Origin: Enoplolaimus lenunculus
Taxonomy: Eukaryota > Nematoda > Enoplea > Enoplida > Thoracostomopsidae
DNA: 64,000 nucleotides
Assembly: GCA_030248215.1 (NCBI GenBank)
Contig: JASANG010001042.1
Location: 186,001-250,000, forward strand
Direction of reading: 5' to 3'
Under the pieces are notes generated by a model, which saw only the letters and a list, made by a program, of their open reading frames with translations, did no database searches and was not told the origin of the DNA. How positions within the stretch are numbered: the first letter of the stretch is position 1; every line of letters begins with the position of its first letter. Below, one piece after another: positions 10,012 through 20,239 of the stretch. Position numbers and translations under genes: made by a program.

Positions 10012-10518
10012 TCATTTTCCCAGTCCAACAAACCACGACCGCGTGAACAACTTGGCGTCTTTTCTTCGTCCTCGAACTTTGTCAAAAACAGCATTTGGCA
10101 TCCGCCGCTGAGACCGTTTCACTAGAAAATACGAAGCCGGAATATGAACAGCATATCCGCTAGGGTGCCCAGCGCTTTGTGACCGGCCCTTCAAATACCC
10201 CCACAGGGATTTTTTTCGCGCAGGCGAGCTAAAATTGTACCTAGATGCCGATAAATACCGACGGGTCCGGTACAAGTCTGCCGAAAATGTACACGTGCGC
10301 CCGTAGCAAATGATCGGGGCCAAGGCAGGCTTGTAGTTCAATCTAAGGGGTTCAAGCTCTTTTAGGATACCACAGTTGCGAGTTAGGGAACAATTGATTG
10401 CGAGTCGAGGATCGGCGACAGCTACAGATTGCACTATTAACACTAAGAATGCCGCAACCACTGGTATACTTCTAACGGCGTAGATTGGGCGGGTATGGAT
10501 CGGGTATATATAGCTCAT
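10012..10518 (-). CDS. Candidate secreted protein rich in dibasic sites (possible peptide precursor)
   Basis: An intact 168-codon frame from ATG at 10516-10518 to a stop at 10012. Residues 15-36 (from RSIPVVAAFLVL to VAVADPR) form a good signal-peptide core with a plausible AxA cleavage before DPR. The mature part has two short-loop cysteine pairs (CSLTRNC, CYGRTC). The C-terminal third has several dibasic sites: VKRSQRR, GRRK, and a Gly before RR that would permit C-terminal amidation (..DKVRG|RR). A splice-like acceptor TACTTTAG ends at 10532, 13 bases before the ATG. This is where a nematode spliced leader would be joined. I do not recognise the family. Alternatives are a secreted effector or a chance frame, but an open signal-bearing frame of this length is unlikely by chance in such AT-rich DNA. 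Confidence 0.5.
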   Translation of the reverse strand: MSYIYPIHTRPIYAVRSIPVVAAFLVLIVQSVAVADPRLAINCSLTRNCGILKELEPLRLNYKPALAPIICYGRTCTFSADLYRTRRYLSASRYNFSSPARKKSLWGYLKGRSQSAGHPSGYAVHIPASYFLVKRSQRRMPNAVFDKVRGRRKDAKLFTRSWFVGLGK

Positions 10519-10527
10519 GATGTTCTT

Positions 10528-10536
10528 CTAGCTAAA
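10528..10536 (-). promoter_or_regulatory. Candidate trans-splice acceptor upstream of 10518 ATG
   Basis: On the minus strand TACTTTAG is followed 13 bases later by the ATG of the dibasic protein. The same acceptor style (TTTTAG/TTTCAG) is used at the internal splice sites of the Kunitz gene. Whether it receives a spliced leader cannot be told from genomic sequence. Confidence 0.3.
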
Positions 10537-10605
10537 GTATTAATTTTTAAAAATGAGTACTCTGAAATGTAAAATAGAAATTTGTTAGTTTTCGATTGTT
10601 TCCCT

Positions 10606-10995
10606 TGCGAATGTTACTTATAGGGCCGTAAGAGTAGGTGGCCAATGTAAAGAACAGGGCGGAACATTAATATTATAAGTATATTTCTAAGCCTAAGCCT
10701 AAGCCTAAGCCTCAGCGCAAGAATAAGCATATTCCTAAGTCTAAGCCTAAGCATAAGCCTAAGCCAAGCAAAAAATTAGTTTAAAGCTTAAGTTTACCCT
10801 CTTTTCTAGCCCCACAGAAAAACGCTCCGCCCCTGATCTTTACATGGGCCAGATTAAGCGTATTTCTAAGCCTAAGCGTTGCAAAAGCGTATTCGTAAGC
10901 CTGAGCTTAAGCCTAAGCCTAAGCAAACAATGTAGTCTAGAATGTAAACCTACTACTGTTTTGCAGACCCACAGAAACTGGGACGGACCGTTTCC
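10606..10995 (-). mobile_element. TTAGGC-core MITE, family B, split by an inserted family A copy
   Basis: The left piece, GAATGTTACTTATAGGGCCGTAAGAGTAGGT (10610-10639), matches the family B end and inner boundary. After the A element, the frame resumes at 10851 with AGATTAAGCGTATTTCTAAGCC. It continues to TAGTCTAGAATGTAAACCTACT and CAGACCCACAGAAACTGGGACG, the far side of family B. The outer GGCC at the right is decayed. The order of insertion is therefore B first, then A. Confidence 0.65.
10640..10850 (-). mobile_element. TTAGGC-core MITE, family A (complete, nested)
   Basis: Both ends are present: GGCCAATGTAAAGAACAGGG at 10640 and CCCTGATCTTTACATGGGCC ending at 10850. The core has two clusters of GCCTAA units (four or more in a row at 10690-10715) split by AAGAATAAGCATATTCC. 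The inner block AAGCTTAAGTTTACCCTCTTTTCTAGCCCCACAG is diagnostic for the family. It lies inside a family B copy, so the flanking bases belong to that element. Confidence 0.85.
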
Positions 10996-11547
10996 CGTAT
11001 AAATATTTTCTATTTTATCTGAAATCTGCCTGTGTTCGTAGTCTCTAAAAATGATTTCACTTTTGATTGACATTAACCCTCACAGCTTGATATAGCCACC
11101 CGAATAATAATAAAAAAATTTTGATTACACAAGTAATTTTTGTCTGAACATTACACAGATCAATGCTCACATTACGATTGTGCTTGCTTTATTATGGCTG
11201 GGTTGCAGGGAAATCATTTTTAAGTTGACACTAACTACATTCATAAAAGGTAAATTCTAAAATATATCCTATACCACCGCGGGGTATACATGCTGTCTTA
11301 GCCGTTTCGCTCTAATATTTTCATACATTTTTTTCTTTATCTTTTCAAAGATCATTCTTTAGAATTACATAGTTAGCAAAATAGTATATTTAACACATTG
11401 TTAAACCGGAAGTTAGACGTTAGCATGGTTTCGCCGGTCTGTGATATTTGCATGCAAGCCATAGCGATGGACCAAGTGTGCAATTTCGAGCCAATCAAGG
11501 TGAGAATTACGTACGACTGTATCTCGTTTAAACAACAAACTATTGCG

Positions 11548-11940
11548 CACGAGTGCAAACAAGTCGCTCTCTTTGCATTAGCATGAATATTGCTCGAGTT
11601 TTGCACGAGTTAATTGCTTAACAGACTGTTAAGCGACACTCCATGTGCTCGAGAGCAACAGTCGTGCTAATGCACTTATTAGTCGACTTGTTTAGCAAGT
11701 CGCTCCATAAGTTCATTAGCACGACTGTTGCTCAATTTTTGCGCGAGTTGATTGCTCAACATGTTGTTAAGCGACGCTCAATGTGCTCGAGAGCAACAGT
11801 CGTGTTAATGCACATATTGGGCAACTTGTTTTGCAAGTCGCCTCATAAGTTCATTAGCACGACTGTTGCTCAATTTTTGCGCGAGTTGATTGCTCAACAT
11901 GTTGATAAGCGACGCTCAATGTGCTCGAGGGCAATGCTCG
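11548..11940. repeat. 138-bp tandem repeat containing perfect 20-bp inverted repeats
   Basis: The phrase ATGTGCTCGAG recurs at 11643, 11781 and 11919, exactly 138 bases apart, giving two full units and the start of a third. A related flank extends left to about 11548. Each unit holds GAGCAACAGTCGTG(C/T)TAATG and, about 45 bases on, its reverse complement CATTAGCACGACTGTTGCTC. Each could form a strong cruciform. The open frames read across it simply repeat with the array and are rejected as genes. Confidence 0.9.
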
Positions 11941-12439
11941 TACCACAGAGTTGTACCTGAACGTTCTACCTGTCACGTGATTGAACGACGAAACAAACTC
12001 AGCGTTTGTTATACGGTGTCCCTCCTGTCTCTAGCATTTCACGGCACGCAATACAGCAATTTAAAGATTAGGCTCCTAGTCTCATCGCTTTATGCTTGCA
12101 AAAAACTGGAAAAGGTTACAAAGGAAGGTTGCACCAGTCTCAGTACAGATCCGAATTCATTTTCGCAATGGTTACGAACGGTTGTGTAAAAGGCATTACT
12201 AAATTGGTGCCATGCCATTTTAAAAACCAAAAACCTTTTTGAACACTGCCCTTCTACGATTCCCGCGATGCCTCGGTACATCAATGGCTGATCCGGAAAG
12301 ATCGTTTAAAAGGCTCGTGTTACAGGCGTCCCTTTTCAAGCCGGACAGTATAAGAGTAGGCCTAAGTTTTTAACTAATTTTTACTCCTGAGCTCAAACCA
12401 CGGCTGGACTGACACTAAATACCGGTCCATGCATTTTTT

Positions 12440-12648
12440 GCCCATGTTACTTTAAGGGGCGTCCAGGTTTCTGGTGGCTTTAGGTATAAAAGAGTAGGTT
12501 TAGATTCTAGATTACATTTTTTTTTGCTTTAGGCGTAGACTTAGACTTAGGCCTAGGCTTAGGAACTCATTTTTGCAACGCTTAGGTTTAGGCTTAGGCT
12601 TAGGAATACGCTTAGTCTACTGTTACGCCTCTTAAAGTAACATTGGCC
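12440..12648 (+). mobile_element. TTAGGC-core MITE, family B (complete, 8-bp TSD)
   Basis: Ends are GCCCATGTTACTTTAAGGGG (left, one G lost) and CTTAAAGTAACATTGGCC (right), a clear terminal inverted repeat. Flanking CATTTTTT at 12432-12439 and 12649-12656 is a perfect 8-bp target duplication. Inside are the family B block GTCCAGGTTTCTGGTGG and two TTAGGC clusters separated by CATTTTTGCAACG. Confidence 0.9.
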
Positions 12649-12725
12649 CATTTTTTATATAAACCGGATCCCCGCTGATTAGTTACAAAAATATTTATAT
12701 AAACACGACTATTGAGCAGCACAAA

Positions 12726-13079
12726 GTCAAAGCGGTACACCGGGCGTTTGTATCTTAGGCCAGGATGTCGTTCCATGGTTCGCTTGAACTTAGTTTTAGA
12801 TTTGGCGTTTGGATAAGCTTAGGTTACCATGGCAACCCTAAATGTAACATTGACCGCCGCCTACGCAATACCTCCGCTGTCGTTCTATTTGGGGCCAATG
12901 TTGTCAAAGCGGTACACCGGGCGCTTGTATCTTAGGCCAGGATGTCGTTCCATGGTTCGCTTGAACTTAGGCTTAGATTTGGCGTTTGGATAAGCTTAGG
13001 TTACCATGGCAACCCTAAATGTAACATTGACCGCCGCCTACGCAATACCTCCGCTGTCGTTCTATTTGAGGCCAATGTT
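12726..13079 (+). repeat. 177-bp tandem duplication
   Basis: Two adjacent copies (12726-12902 and 12903-13079) begin GTCAAAGCGGTACACCGGGCG and run to GGGGCCAATGTT / GAGGCCAATGTT. They differ at only a few positions, so the duplication is recent. The unit carries GCTTAGGTTACCATGGCAACC and ends in GGCCAATGTT, like the end of a family B MITE, so it may derive from such an element plus flank. Confidence 0.9.
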
Positions 13080-13343
13080 ATTTTGATGATCATAACAGTA
13101 GTATCAATTTAGGTATTCCTAAGCCTAACATAGGTTTAACAAGCCTTAGTATACGGATAAGCCTATAACTAAGCTATGTGCAAGCCTAAGTCTTGTCTCA
13201 AAAATTACTTTTGTGGTTTCCGCAACCACAGTGAGGAAGTCCCACCCTAATTTACAGCATCTGAATGTCCTCTGTACGTGTAATGCGTTTATTCATTGAA
13301 GACCCGGTAATAGTTGGAAATGCGCGCAGGTGGAAGCTGTTTT

Positions 13344-13528
13344 GGCTCATGTTACTTTAACGGGCGTCAGGTTTCTGGTGGGTCTATAAAAGAGTTGGTT
13401 TACATTCTAGATTACATTTTTTTGCTTAGGCTTAGGCTTAGGAACTCATTTTTGCAACGCTTAGTCTTATACTTAGGCTTAAGAATACGCTTAATCTAAT
13501 TTTACGCCCCTCAAAAGTAACATTGGTC
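13344..13528 (+). mobile_element. TTAGGC-core MITE, family B (complete, perfect 8-bp TSD)
   Basis: It runs from GGCTCATGTTACTTTAACGGGCGTC to AAAAGTAACATTGGTC and is flanked by GCTGTTTT at 13336-13343 and 13529-13536, a perfect 8-bp duplication. The core has a short TTAGGC run (GCTTAGGCTTAGGCTTAGG), then CATTTTTGCAACG and a second, decayed run. Confidence 0.9.
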
Positions 13529-13847
13529 GCTGTTTTAATACTTGAAAAGCGCTTTTTGATATGCGCGTCGGCAGTTTTGCATCTGCATGATTTACCAAAA
13601 TTCATGAAATTACCATCTGAAAGAAAGCCTAATTTAATTATGCAATCGTTTCGATTTGAAATAAAACAGGTGAAACATTTGTACGCAGGAATGTAAAACG
13701 AGACTGAAAATGCCGGAAACCGATAAAAATAACCAAACGAAAAATATGATGTTTAATGGCATAAAATGTTCAGAAGATATTTTATTTTTCTACCATTACA
13801 ATTGACGTGTTGAAAATATTTATTTCGCTATTTCGTTGTACAAAGTA

Positions 13848-13960
13848 AAAAATCTCCACAAGACGTGCGAGCGCCCTCAGGTTCGAGCATCAAGGCCGTA
13901 TAGTTGAGCAGTGAGAGTTAACATTTCCCACTCAGCACTCTGATGATCGGACCCGTAGCC
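13848..13960 (+). repeat. tRNA-containing dispersed repeat (SINE-like), copy 2
   Basis: A diverged copy of 2300-2420: AAATCTCCACAAGACGTGCGAGCGCCCTC, then CATCAAGGCCGTATAGTTGAG, then CTCTGATGATCGGACCC. The A and B boxes are decayed. It supports the view that the tRNA-like sequence at 2343 belongs to a repeat. Confidence 0.4.
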
Positions 13961-15580
13961 AAGGGGGCGCGCGGGAAACTCAGCCTCCCCTGGAAAAAGT
14001 TTGGCCCCTATAGAAGATTTTCAACTTTGCTTGTATAAGTCATTGAAAACCTTTAAATGTCCATTCTGAAAAAAATTTTAGTACCCATAGCAAAATGGGC
14101 TGGCTACTGCTGGTGATGCGAATCCTAGCTTGAAATTAGTGTTATATGCAAATGAAGTAAAAAATATTCACGCAGGAAAAAATATAAAATATAAAATACA
14201 GTTGACTTAGACATCCGGTTAAATCGCGTCATTGTTTCAGTGTGAAATAGTTTGAACATATCCCTCAAATGGTAAAGTTTAAAAAACTATTTGAAAATGT
14301 CAAGTGACTGCAAAAAAACCTCAACAAAACCCAGCGCGTAAGTAGGTAGAAGGATTCTACGAGCCCAAATTCAGGTTCGTAGGTAGGCAGATTTTTAACC
14401 AAGAAATTAACTCCAGGTATCAGCTCTGTCCAAGAAATTGTAGCTTTGCAGGGACGCGATACAGTTTGATTTAAATTTATAGATAGGGTTTCGAACAACA
14501 GCCAATTAAGTATATTTCGCTCAGTTAGAAATTCTATTGTATTTCAATTGTAGGCGTTTATAGACATCGCACAATAATTTTTCGTGCGTTCATCGTTTTT
14601 ATTTTGAGCCCCAATGCCGGCGAATGTGCAGTTTTTGCTATTTGCTTACAAAATTCACACGCTAATCAATTATTTATTGTTTGTATTAAAAAAATTACAA
14701 TGCGATTGTAAGAATTATCGTTGAAAAGATAGAGAAAAAATGAGTGAAAACTTCAGAGCGAAAGGGCTAAGACTGCACGTATGCCCTGCGGTGGTAAACG
14801 AAATATTTCAAAATTTACCTTTTATTAATTTAGTTAAAGTGTCAACTTAGAAATAATTTCTCTGCAACCCAGCCATAAAAACGCAAGCATAAATCGTTTG
14901 AGCATTTATCTGTAATGTTGAGACAAAAATTGCTTGTGTAACCAAAATTTTTATTATATGGCAAACTTTAACTTCAACCAAAATTAGGACTTGTGAGCGA
15001 GTGTAGAGAGCACGAAAAAAATCTGAACCCCTCGGCATAACTGCAGATAACTGATAAAACAGCAAATATTTAAATCGGAAATTCCAACACATTGAAATAG
15101 TATTGCGTGGATCACAAAGTTGAACAGGATTTTATTTCGAGAGGATATATTGACAAATAAATTTTTAAAACTTGCAATGACTGCAATGCCAACACTTCTT
15201 AAGCCATGAGAATAATATAAAAAATGAATCAGGAGCCGGACCAGTAGCAAGAGGGGAACCAGGACCTCGTAGATAGTTTTCTATTTTGCTGCTAGGTCAC
15301 CGACGCCCTTGCATTCCCTCTTGAACTATGCTTAGCCCCTCCTACTAAGGTGAGATGGCTACAGACGTCAACTCAGGAGCGAAGCTAAGAATTAACATTT
15401 CGATAGAGTATAAAAATAAAAAAGTTTATGATGGGGATTTGTAGGGAGCGAGAAACATTTTCGTCAAACACTGTAGGTTGCTGTATAGAAATTCTGCATA
15501 AATATCAAATTTTTCCTATCTCTACCAATACTTCGGGACAGGAGCATATATTGAAAATAATATAGGAGCATATATTTATA

Positions 15581-15686
<106 letters not shown>

Positions 15687-16683
15687 GTGTGTGTCGATTT
15701 TAATCTAACACCTTAATCCGCTGAATTTACTTCTTTGAGACGCTATCTTAGATTTCTCGTTTCTAACGGCATATGCAAAACATCATACAGTAGCGGAAAG
15801 CTATCGAGCGCATCGAGCGAAAAGCCAAACATAGTTGCAATAAGTACTAAATCTTGACACAAAATGTTCGTTTATGTTCGTGCAAGGTGGCCGTATCCTG
15901 GTAGACTCCCTTCTATCTTTATACCGGTGGTCGTATCCTTCAACATCATGAAGTAGGAATAAAGAAACCCAACTAAGCCAAACGCTTTTGTTCTCAAGGG
16001 TACGAGATTTGGCTCAAAGTCGAAATAATTCGATTTACCACCAGTTTTACAGGCTGAGTATTATCGCTAACTGAAGCGGTGTCGGACCGCTAAGGTATGA
16101 AGGGATCGACCTGCGGTACTTTCAATTGTTTCAAAATCTGATCAAGCAGCTATTCTCTTAATATCTGTAACTCAGGGTGCAACCGGAATTTCGGTTTCGG
16201 CATTTCTTCGCCTTCCGGGTCCGGTTCTTGTAAATTGTAACCTGTAAACTCGGTTGTGCTTTTTCCACGAATCACAAATGCCTCGCTCCAACAGGTAGCC
16301 AGTTCGACATGTTAGAGGCAACGATATTTTAGGAGTAGGGTAAATCTTTTTGAAAGGGCCAAAAGTTTACTATAAAGTTGGGGACAGCATGGCATTAGGC
16401 AGATATTGGCTACGTGACCAAAAAATCATCGCAGATGTCGCAACTGTGAAAGAGAATTGACTGACCCCTAGGTATTTTGGTGAGCTGCCCTAAGGCGGGA
16501 TGTTTGGCTTATAATATCTCACAGTGGGCCTACAAATGCAGTAATGTCAACGTATAAAATTCACACGAGTGTTTGTCTCTTTTTTACAGTGCATAATTTC
16601 GCAGTAATTTTTTTCCCATCCAAAGCCGAACAACAATGGAAATGAAATATGACGTGAGACGTTCGTCATCACCGAGAGGGCAT

Positions 16684-17495
16684 CAGAGTTGGAAGTGGGT
16701 AAGCATTTTTTACCCGACCCGCGTTTTACCCACAAAAATATGAATTCCTTGCCCGAAGATCTATCCGCGACCCACCTTTTACCCGCAACTGAAGTTAAAC
16801 CAGAATTTTAAAGATTGCTGGTGATTTGCACATTATAATGAAGTTTTACGCTTACAAACTCCAATGAATTTTACACATGAAAGCTTACTAGAAACAACAA
16901 AATTTGAAACGCAACTAAATGAAGCACCGGTAGAACATTGCACAGCATCTAACCAGAAGTAAAACAGACTATATCACGTTACGTAACATCTGGAAGCTTA
17001 CTCAAAGTAGTTTACGTCCCCTCATTAGCTGAATGATGACATCACAATTCACATCTCCGCTTTATTTATTGCACCGATATGCATTGTTCTTAGCAATATT
17101 TGGATAGTATGAATATCAGATGACTATTTGCCATGGTGTAACCGGATATCCGTTTCCGTTTCCGGTAAAAATCGGTGTCCGTTTCCGTTATTTGCAATAC
17201 TGGAGATATATCAGTAACGAAGGGCGGGATAAAAATAATTAACAGTCCGTAACCGAATAACAGGGGGAACCGTCTGGACAGGTCAAATAAATATCAGTCC
17301 GCCCTCTAATTCGGGTCACTAAATTAGTTACTAGCGGATGTTTTGCACGTTAACACATAAAACGTTGGCGCGGGTAAGAATTGCCAATTTGTTACCCGCG
17401 TGATACAAATTTTTACCCGAGTTTATACCCGCACCTGAAATTCTTTACCCGACCCGCGATTACCTGCGCGTACCCGCGGGTAATGTCCAACTCTG
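16684..17495. mobile_element. hAT-like non-autonomous DNA transposon
   Basis: The left end CAGAGTTGGAAGTGGGTAA is mirrored by TTACC.. and GGTAATGTCCAACTCTG at the right. Flanks are GAGGGCAT (16676-16683) and GAGGGCAC (17496-17503), an 8-bp target duplication with one mismatch. CAG..TTGGA ends with an 8-bp duplication are typical of hAT elements. Subterminal ACCCGCG/CGCGGGT motifs recur on both sides, as hAT transposase-binding sites often do. No transposase is encoded. The dispersed repeat at 17219-17330 lies inside it. Confidence 0.8.
17219..17330 (+). repeat. Dispersed repeat, AACCGAATAACAGG family (copy 2)
   Basis: It matches the copy at 9535: CGGGATAAAAATAATTAACAGTCCGTAACCG, then GGGGGAACCGTCTGGACAGG. 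It runs on to CCCTCTAATTCGGGTCACTA, which the copy at 45335 also has. It is nested within the hAT-like element. Confidence 0.65.
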
Positions 17496-18735
17496 GAGGG
17501 CACGACGTGTTCTCCACACGTGTTGAGTAAATCGTACAGGAAGCCTAATTACCAATAGGCAACAAGGTTAATGTAGACATACGCAGAAATATTTAAGCTG
17601 TACCGTTGGCTTGGTTTAATGGTTTTCTGGGGAAATATTTTTCAAATACCTAAGTTTTAGTTTTCTTTAATAGTATTTACGACTCCGCTTGAGAAAGGCA
17701 TGAAATTAATTTACTGTTTGGTACAAATCAAATTTCTGAACGGTATTAGGATACGTTTTCTGGGAAACCCATAAACACGTCATTAACATTTCGGTTTACA
17801 TATTTATGACTTAAATGAAACTTGTTGAAAATAAGGTAGAAAATGGAACGCGAACAGAGTATTAACCACGGGGAGGTTGATGATATGAGTACCCCTCATT
17901 CGGTTATCCGCGTTCCTCTCGGCGGATATAGTTTGCGATTACCCTAACGTAATTCTTTATTACAAAAGTTTCTAACGTGAGCCAACTCCGAAACCTACAC
18001 CTAAGCTTAAAATTAAGCTTAATAGAATAAATTTAACCATGTGGCAAAAGTGTACAAGAGACAATTTTGTTTCGCTCACTCTAATAGTTCGTTGTTGCAG
18101 GCCTGCGGGCCAAACAAATAGCGGCAGATTTATCATCAGTTATCGATAGGCCTGCAAATTAAATATTTTACAAGAACCATACAATATGCACCGTTCACAA
18201 TAATTTTTTTGAACGGTGCCAAAAAATCTCTCATTGATCAGGGCTACCACAGGGCCATTTTCAAACGAGATCGTGATAGCCCTAGGCTATAAGACTGTTC
18301 TGTTATAGCGCAGAGCTATCAGGTGCCTCTACCTTCCTCGAAACTCGTGATACAAAATTTTACACAAAGTTTTACTTTTTATAACTATGCAAAAAACCTC
18401 CTCATTTATTCAAACTACCGGAACCCCTCCGGTAAAAATTCTGCCGGAGCCGGAAGTAAATCTCCGGTTGTACCATCCTAGTGAACGATGTATCCTAAAG
18501 AATCTGATTTCAAATTTACGGCTACAAAGTGAAGCAATTCCTCATTTGCCATAATTAGCCCATTGATACTTGCCAAAAAACCTGTATATACTAAAAAACG
18601 GTATTTTTTTGGAATGTCTGGTTTGGAACGAATATTACATATACCACATAGGTGCTATATAAAGGTCTCTATACTCATTACACTGTTTGGTGGCAATATC
18701 TATCAACTATCTCGAGGCGTTACTATAGGTTCACT

Positions 18736-18894
18736 GGCCCATGCAAAGATCACGGACGGAACGTTTTTGTGTGGGACAGAATAGAGTAAGCTTAGGCTTT
18801 AGACTAATTTTTTTGCTTACCATAGGCTTAGGTTTAGGCTTCTGCTCAGGAATATGCTTATAATTCTGTTCCTCCCCTGTTCTTTACATTGGCC
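18736..18894 (+). mobile_element. TTAGGC-core MITE, family A (complete, perfect 8-bp TSD)
   Basis: From GGCCCATGCAAAGATCACGG to CCCCTGTTCTTTACATTGGCC. It is flanked by GGTTCACT at 18728-18735 and 18895-18902, a perfect 8-bp duplication. The TTAGGC core is small and decayed here. The right end with its flank has been tandemly duplicated (see 18845-19026). Confidence 0.9.
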
Positions 18895-19026
18895 GGTTCA
18901 CTTTTGGTAAGGAAATAATCTAAACACCATTTCGGCTCAGGAATATGCTTATAATTCTGTTCCTCCCCTGTTCTTTACATTGGCCTGTTCACTTTTGGTA
19001 ATGAAATAATCTAAACACCATGAAAA
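18845..19026 (+). repeat. 91-bp tandem duplication of a MITE end plus flank
   Basis: The 91-bp segment from CTCAGGAATATGCTTATAAT through CATTGGCC and TTCACTTTTGGTAA to CTAAACACCAT is repeated at once (18845-18935, 18936-19026) with about two differences. It was copied after the MITE had inserted, since the junction with the target duplication is inside the unit. Confidence 0.9.
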
Positions 19027-19268
19027 TCTTTGACGTCAGGAACCAAAAAGAAAAGATTTATAAAATTCTGTTAAAAGCACTTTTTCCTTGACTCTAGCAA
19101 TATTTGGAAACGTTATATCCCGTCTATTGTTTCTAATGTATACGCCTCGGTCCATAATTGTCATAGACGGCTTTATTAGCCGTGATTTGATTATATCATC
19201 AACTGAAATTTAAAATACAAAGGTAATACTTTAAATGAAAGGAAGTAGCTTTATTTCGTAGCTGTCGG

Positions 19269-19529
19269 ATGTCACCGCCCAAAAAACAGCCGCGTGACAA
19301 TCAGTTTTCTCACAACCTGACCCTGGTTGCAGTTCTAGGGAATATGAGACCTTTCGTAAGATTCAACCCTGACAGAAAAGTTTGCGATGCAATCTACAAA
19401 TCCGACACTTTCGCTGTAAGCCTGGCCAAATCACTAAGAAGCGTGGATCCAAGACAACTCGAGTTCAAAAAAACGTTGTGGCTTCGGCAGCGCTACTGGC
19501 GAATCATAAACTATCGCCATATTCATTAA
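19269..19529 (+). CDS. Small basic protein, unknown (86 codons)
   Basis: An ATG frame begins shortly after a possible acceptor (TTATTTCGTAG) and runs 86 codons to TAA. The product is rich in Lys and Arg (MSPPKKQPRD.., KKTLWLRQRYWR) with no signal peptide or membrane segment. I do not recognise it. It could be a single-exon gene, an internal exon or chance. Confidence 0.25.
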   Translation: MSPPKKQPRDNQFSHNLTLVAVLGNMRPFVRFNPDRKVCDAIYKSDTFAVSLAKSLRSVDPRQLEFKKTLWLRQRYWRIINYRHIH

Positions 19530-19595
19530 TAAACGTAGTTTAAAAACTGTCAGATTTTAAATACAAAAAAGATTTTCATCCGCCGGTAAAAACTT

Positions 19596-19942
19596 CACTG
19601 TAAATTCCAACGATTTGATTAATCAACTCAGAAAGCGAATTTGTTATTTACCGTTATTTCTGAGTTAATAACAGTAAACATTTCACTCGTTCTGAGTTAA
19701 GTCTGTGTGAGTTGAGTGATTAACTCAGAATGATTTTAATCAATTCGAAATTCTGAATCCTAAAAAACCTAAGGGTTAGGGCTTTCAAAACTCAAAATTC
19801 TGAGTTGATTCAACTACTCATCCGGAATCAAATGAACTCAGAGTGAATTAATATTTACTGTTCTATTAACGCAAAAATAACCAGAAATAACTAATTCTCT
19901 CTCTGACTTGATTATTCAACTCATTGGAATTTAATACAGTGT
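19596..19942. mobile_element. Palindromic MITE, TTAATCAACTCAGA family (copy 1)
   Basis: The left end CACTGTAAATTCCAACGATT and right end TTGGAATTTAATACAGTG form an inverted repeat. The inner blocks TTATTTCTGAGTTAATAACAG and GAGTTGATT..AACTC recur in both orientations. CACTG..CAGTG ends resemble the TA-flanked family at 6976, but no TA duplication is clear here. Confidence 0.65.
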
Positions 19943-19984
19943 GAATAAAATACCAAGCGACAAGGTTGGAAAGACCTAAATCGC

Positions 19985-20238
19985 GGTAAATTACATTGAG
20001 TATATTTTAACTCAGAATCTGAGCTGACTCTTTAACTCACTGGAAACAGAGCTCTGAATTAGGTGTTTCAGAACACAGAATTCTGACTGATTGAACTCAA
20101 TGTGAGTTAATTAATCAACTCACCCGCAATTAACTCAACTCAGAGCGAGTTGATGTTTCCAGTTCCTAACTCAGAAATATCCAGAAATGACTAATTCACT
20201 TTCTGAGTTGATTAATCACCTAATCAAAAGATACAGTG
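19985..20238. mobile_element. Palindromic MITE, TTAATCAACTCAGA family (copy 2, left end unclear)
   Basis: It shares with the copy at 19596 the blocks ATCCAGAAATGACTAATTCAC and TTTCTGAGTTGATTAATCA and ends in ATACAGTG. The left end is not sharply defined. Together the two copies fill about 640 bases with GAGTT/AACTC motifs. Confidence 0.5.
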
Positions 20239-20239
20239 A

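Noticed and set aside
11643-11960. 106-codon plus-strand frame with a repeated MCSRATVVLMH motif
   Set aside because: It simply reads the 138-bp tandem repeat; the peptide repeat has the same period as the DNA (46 codons).
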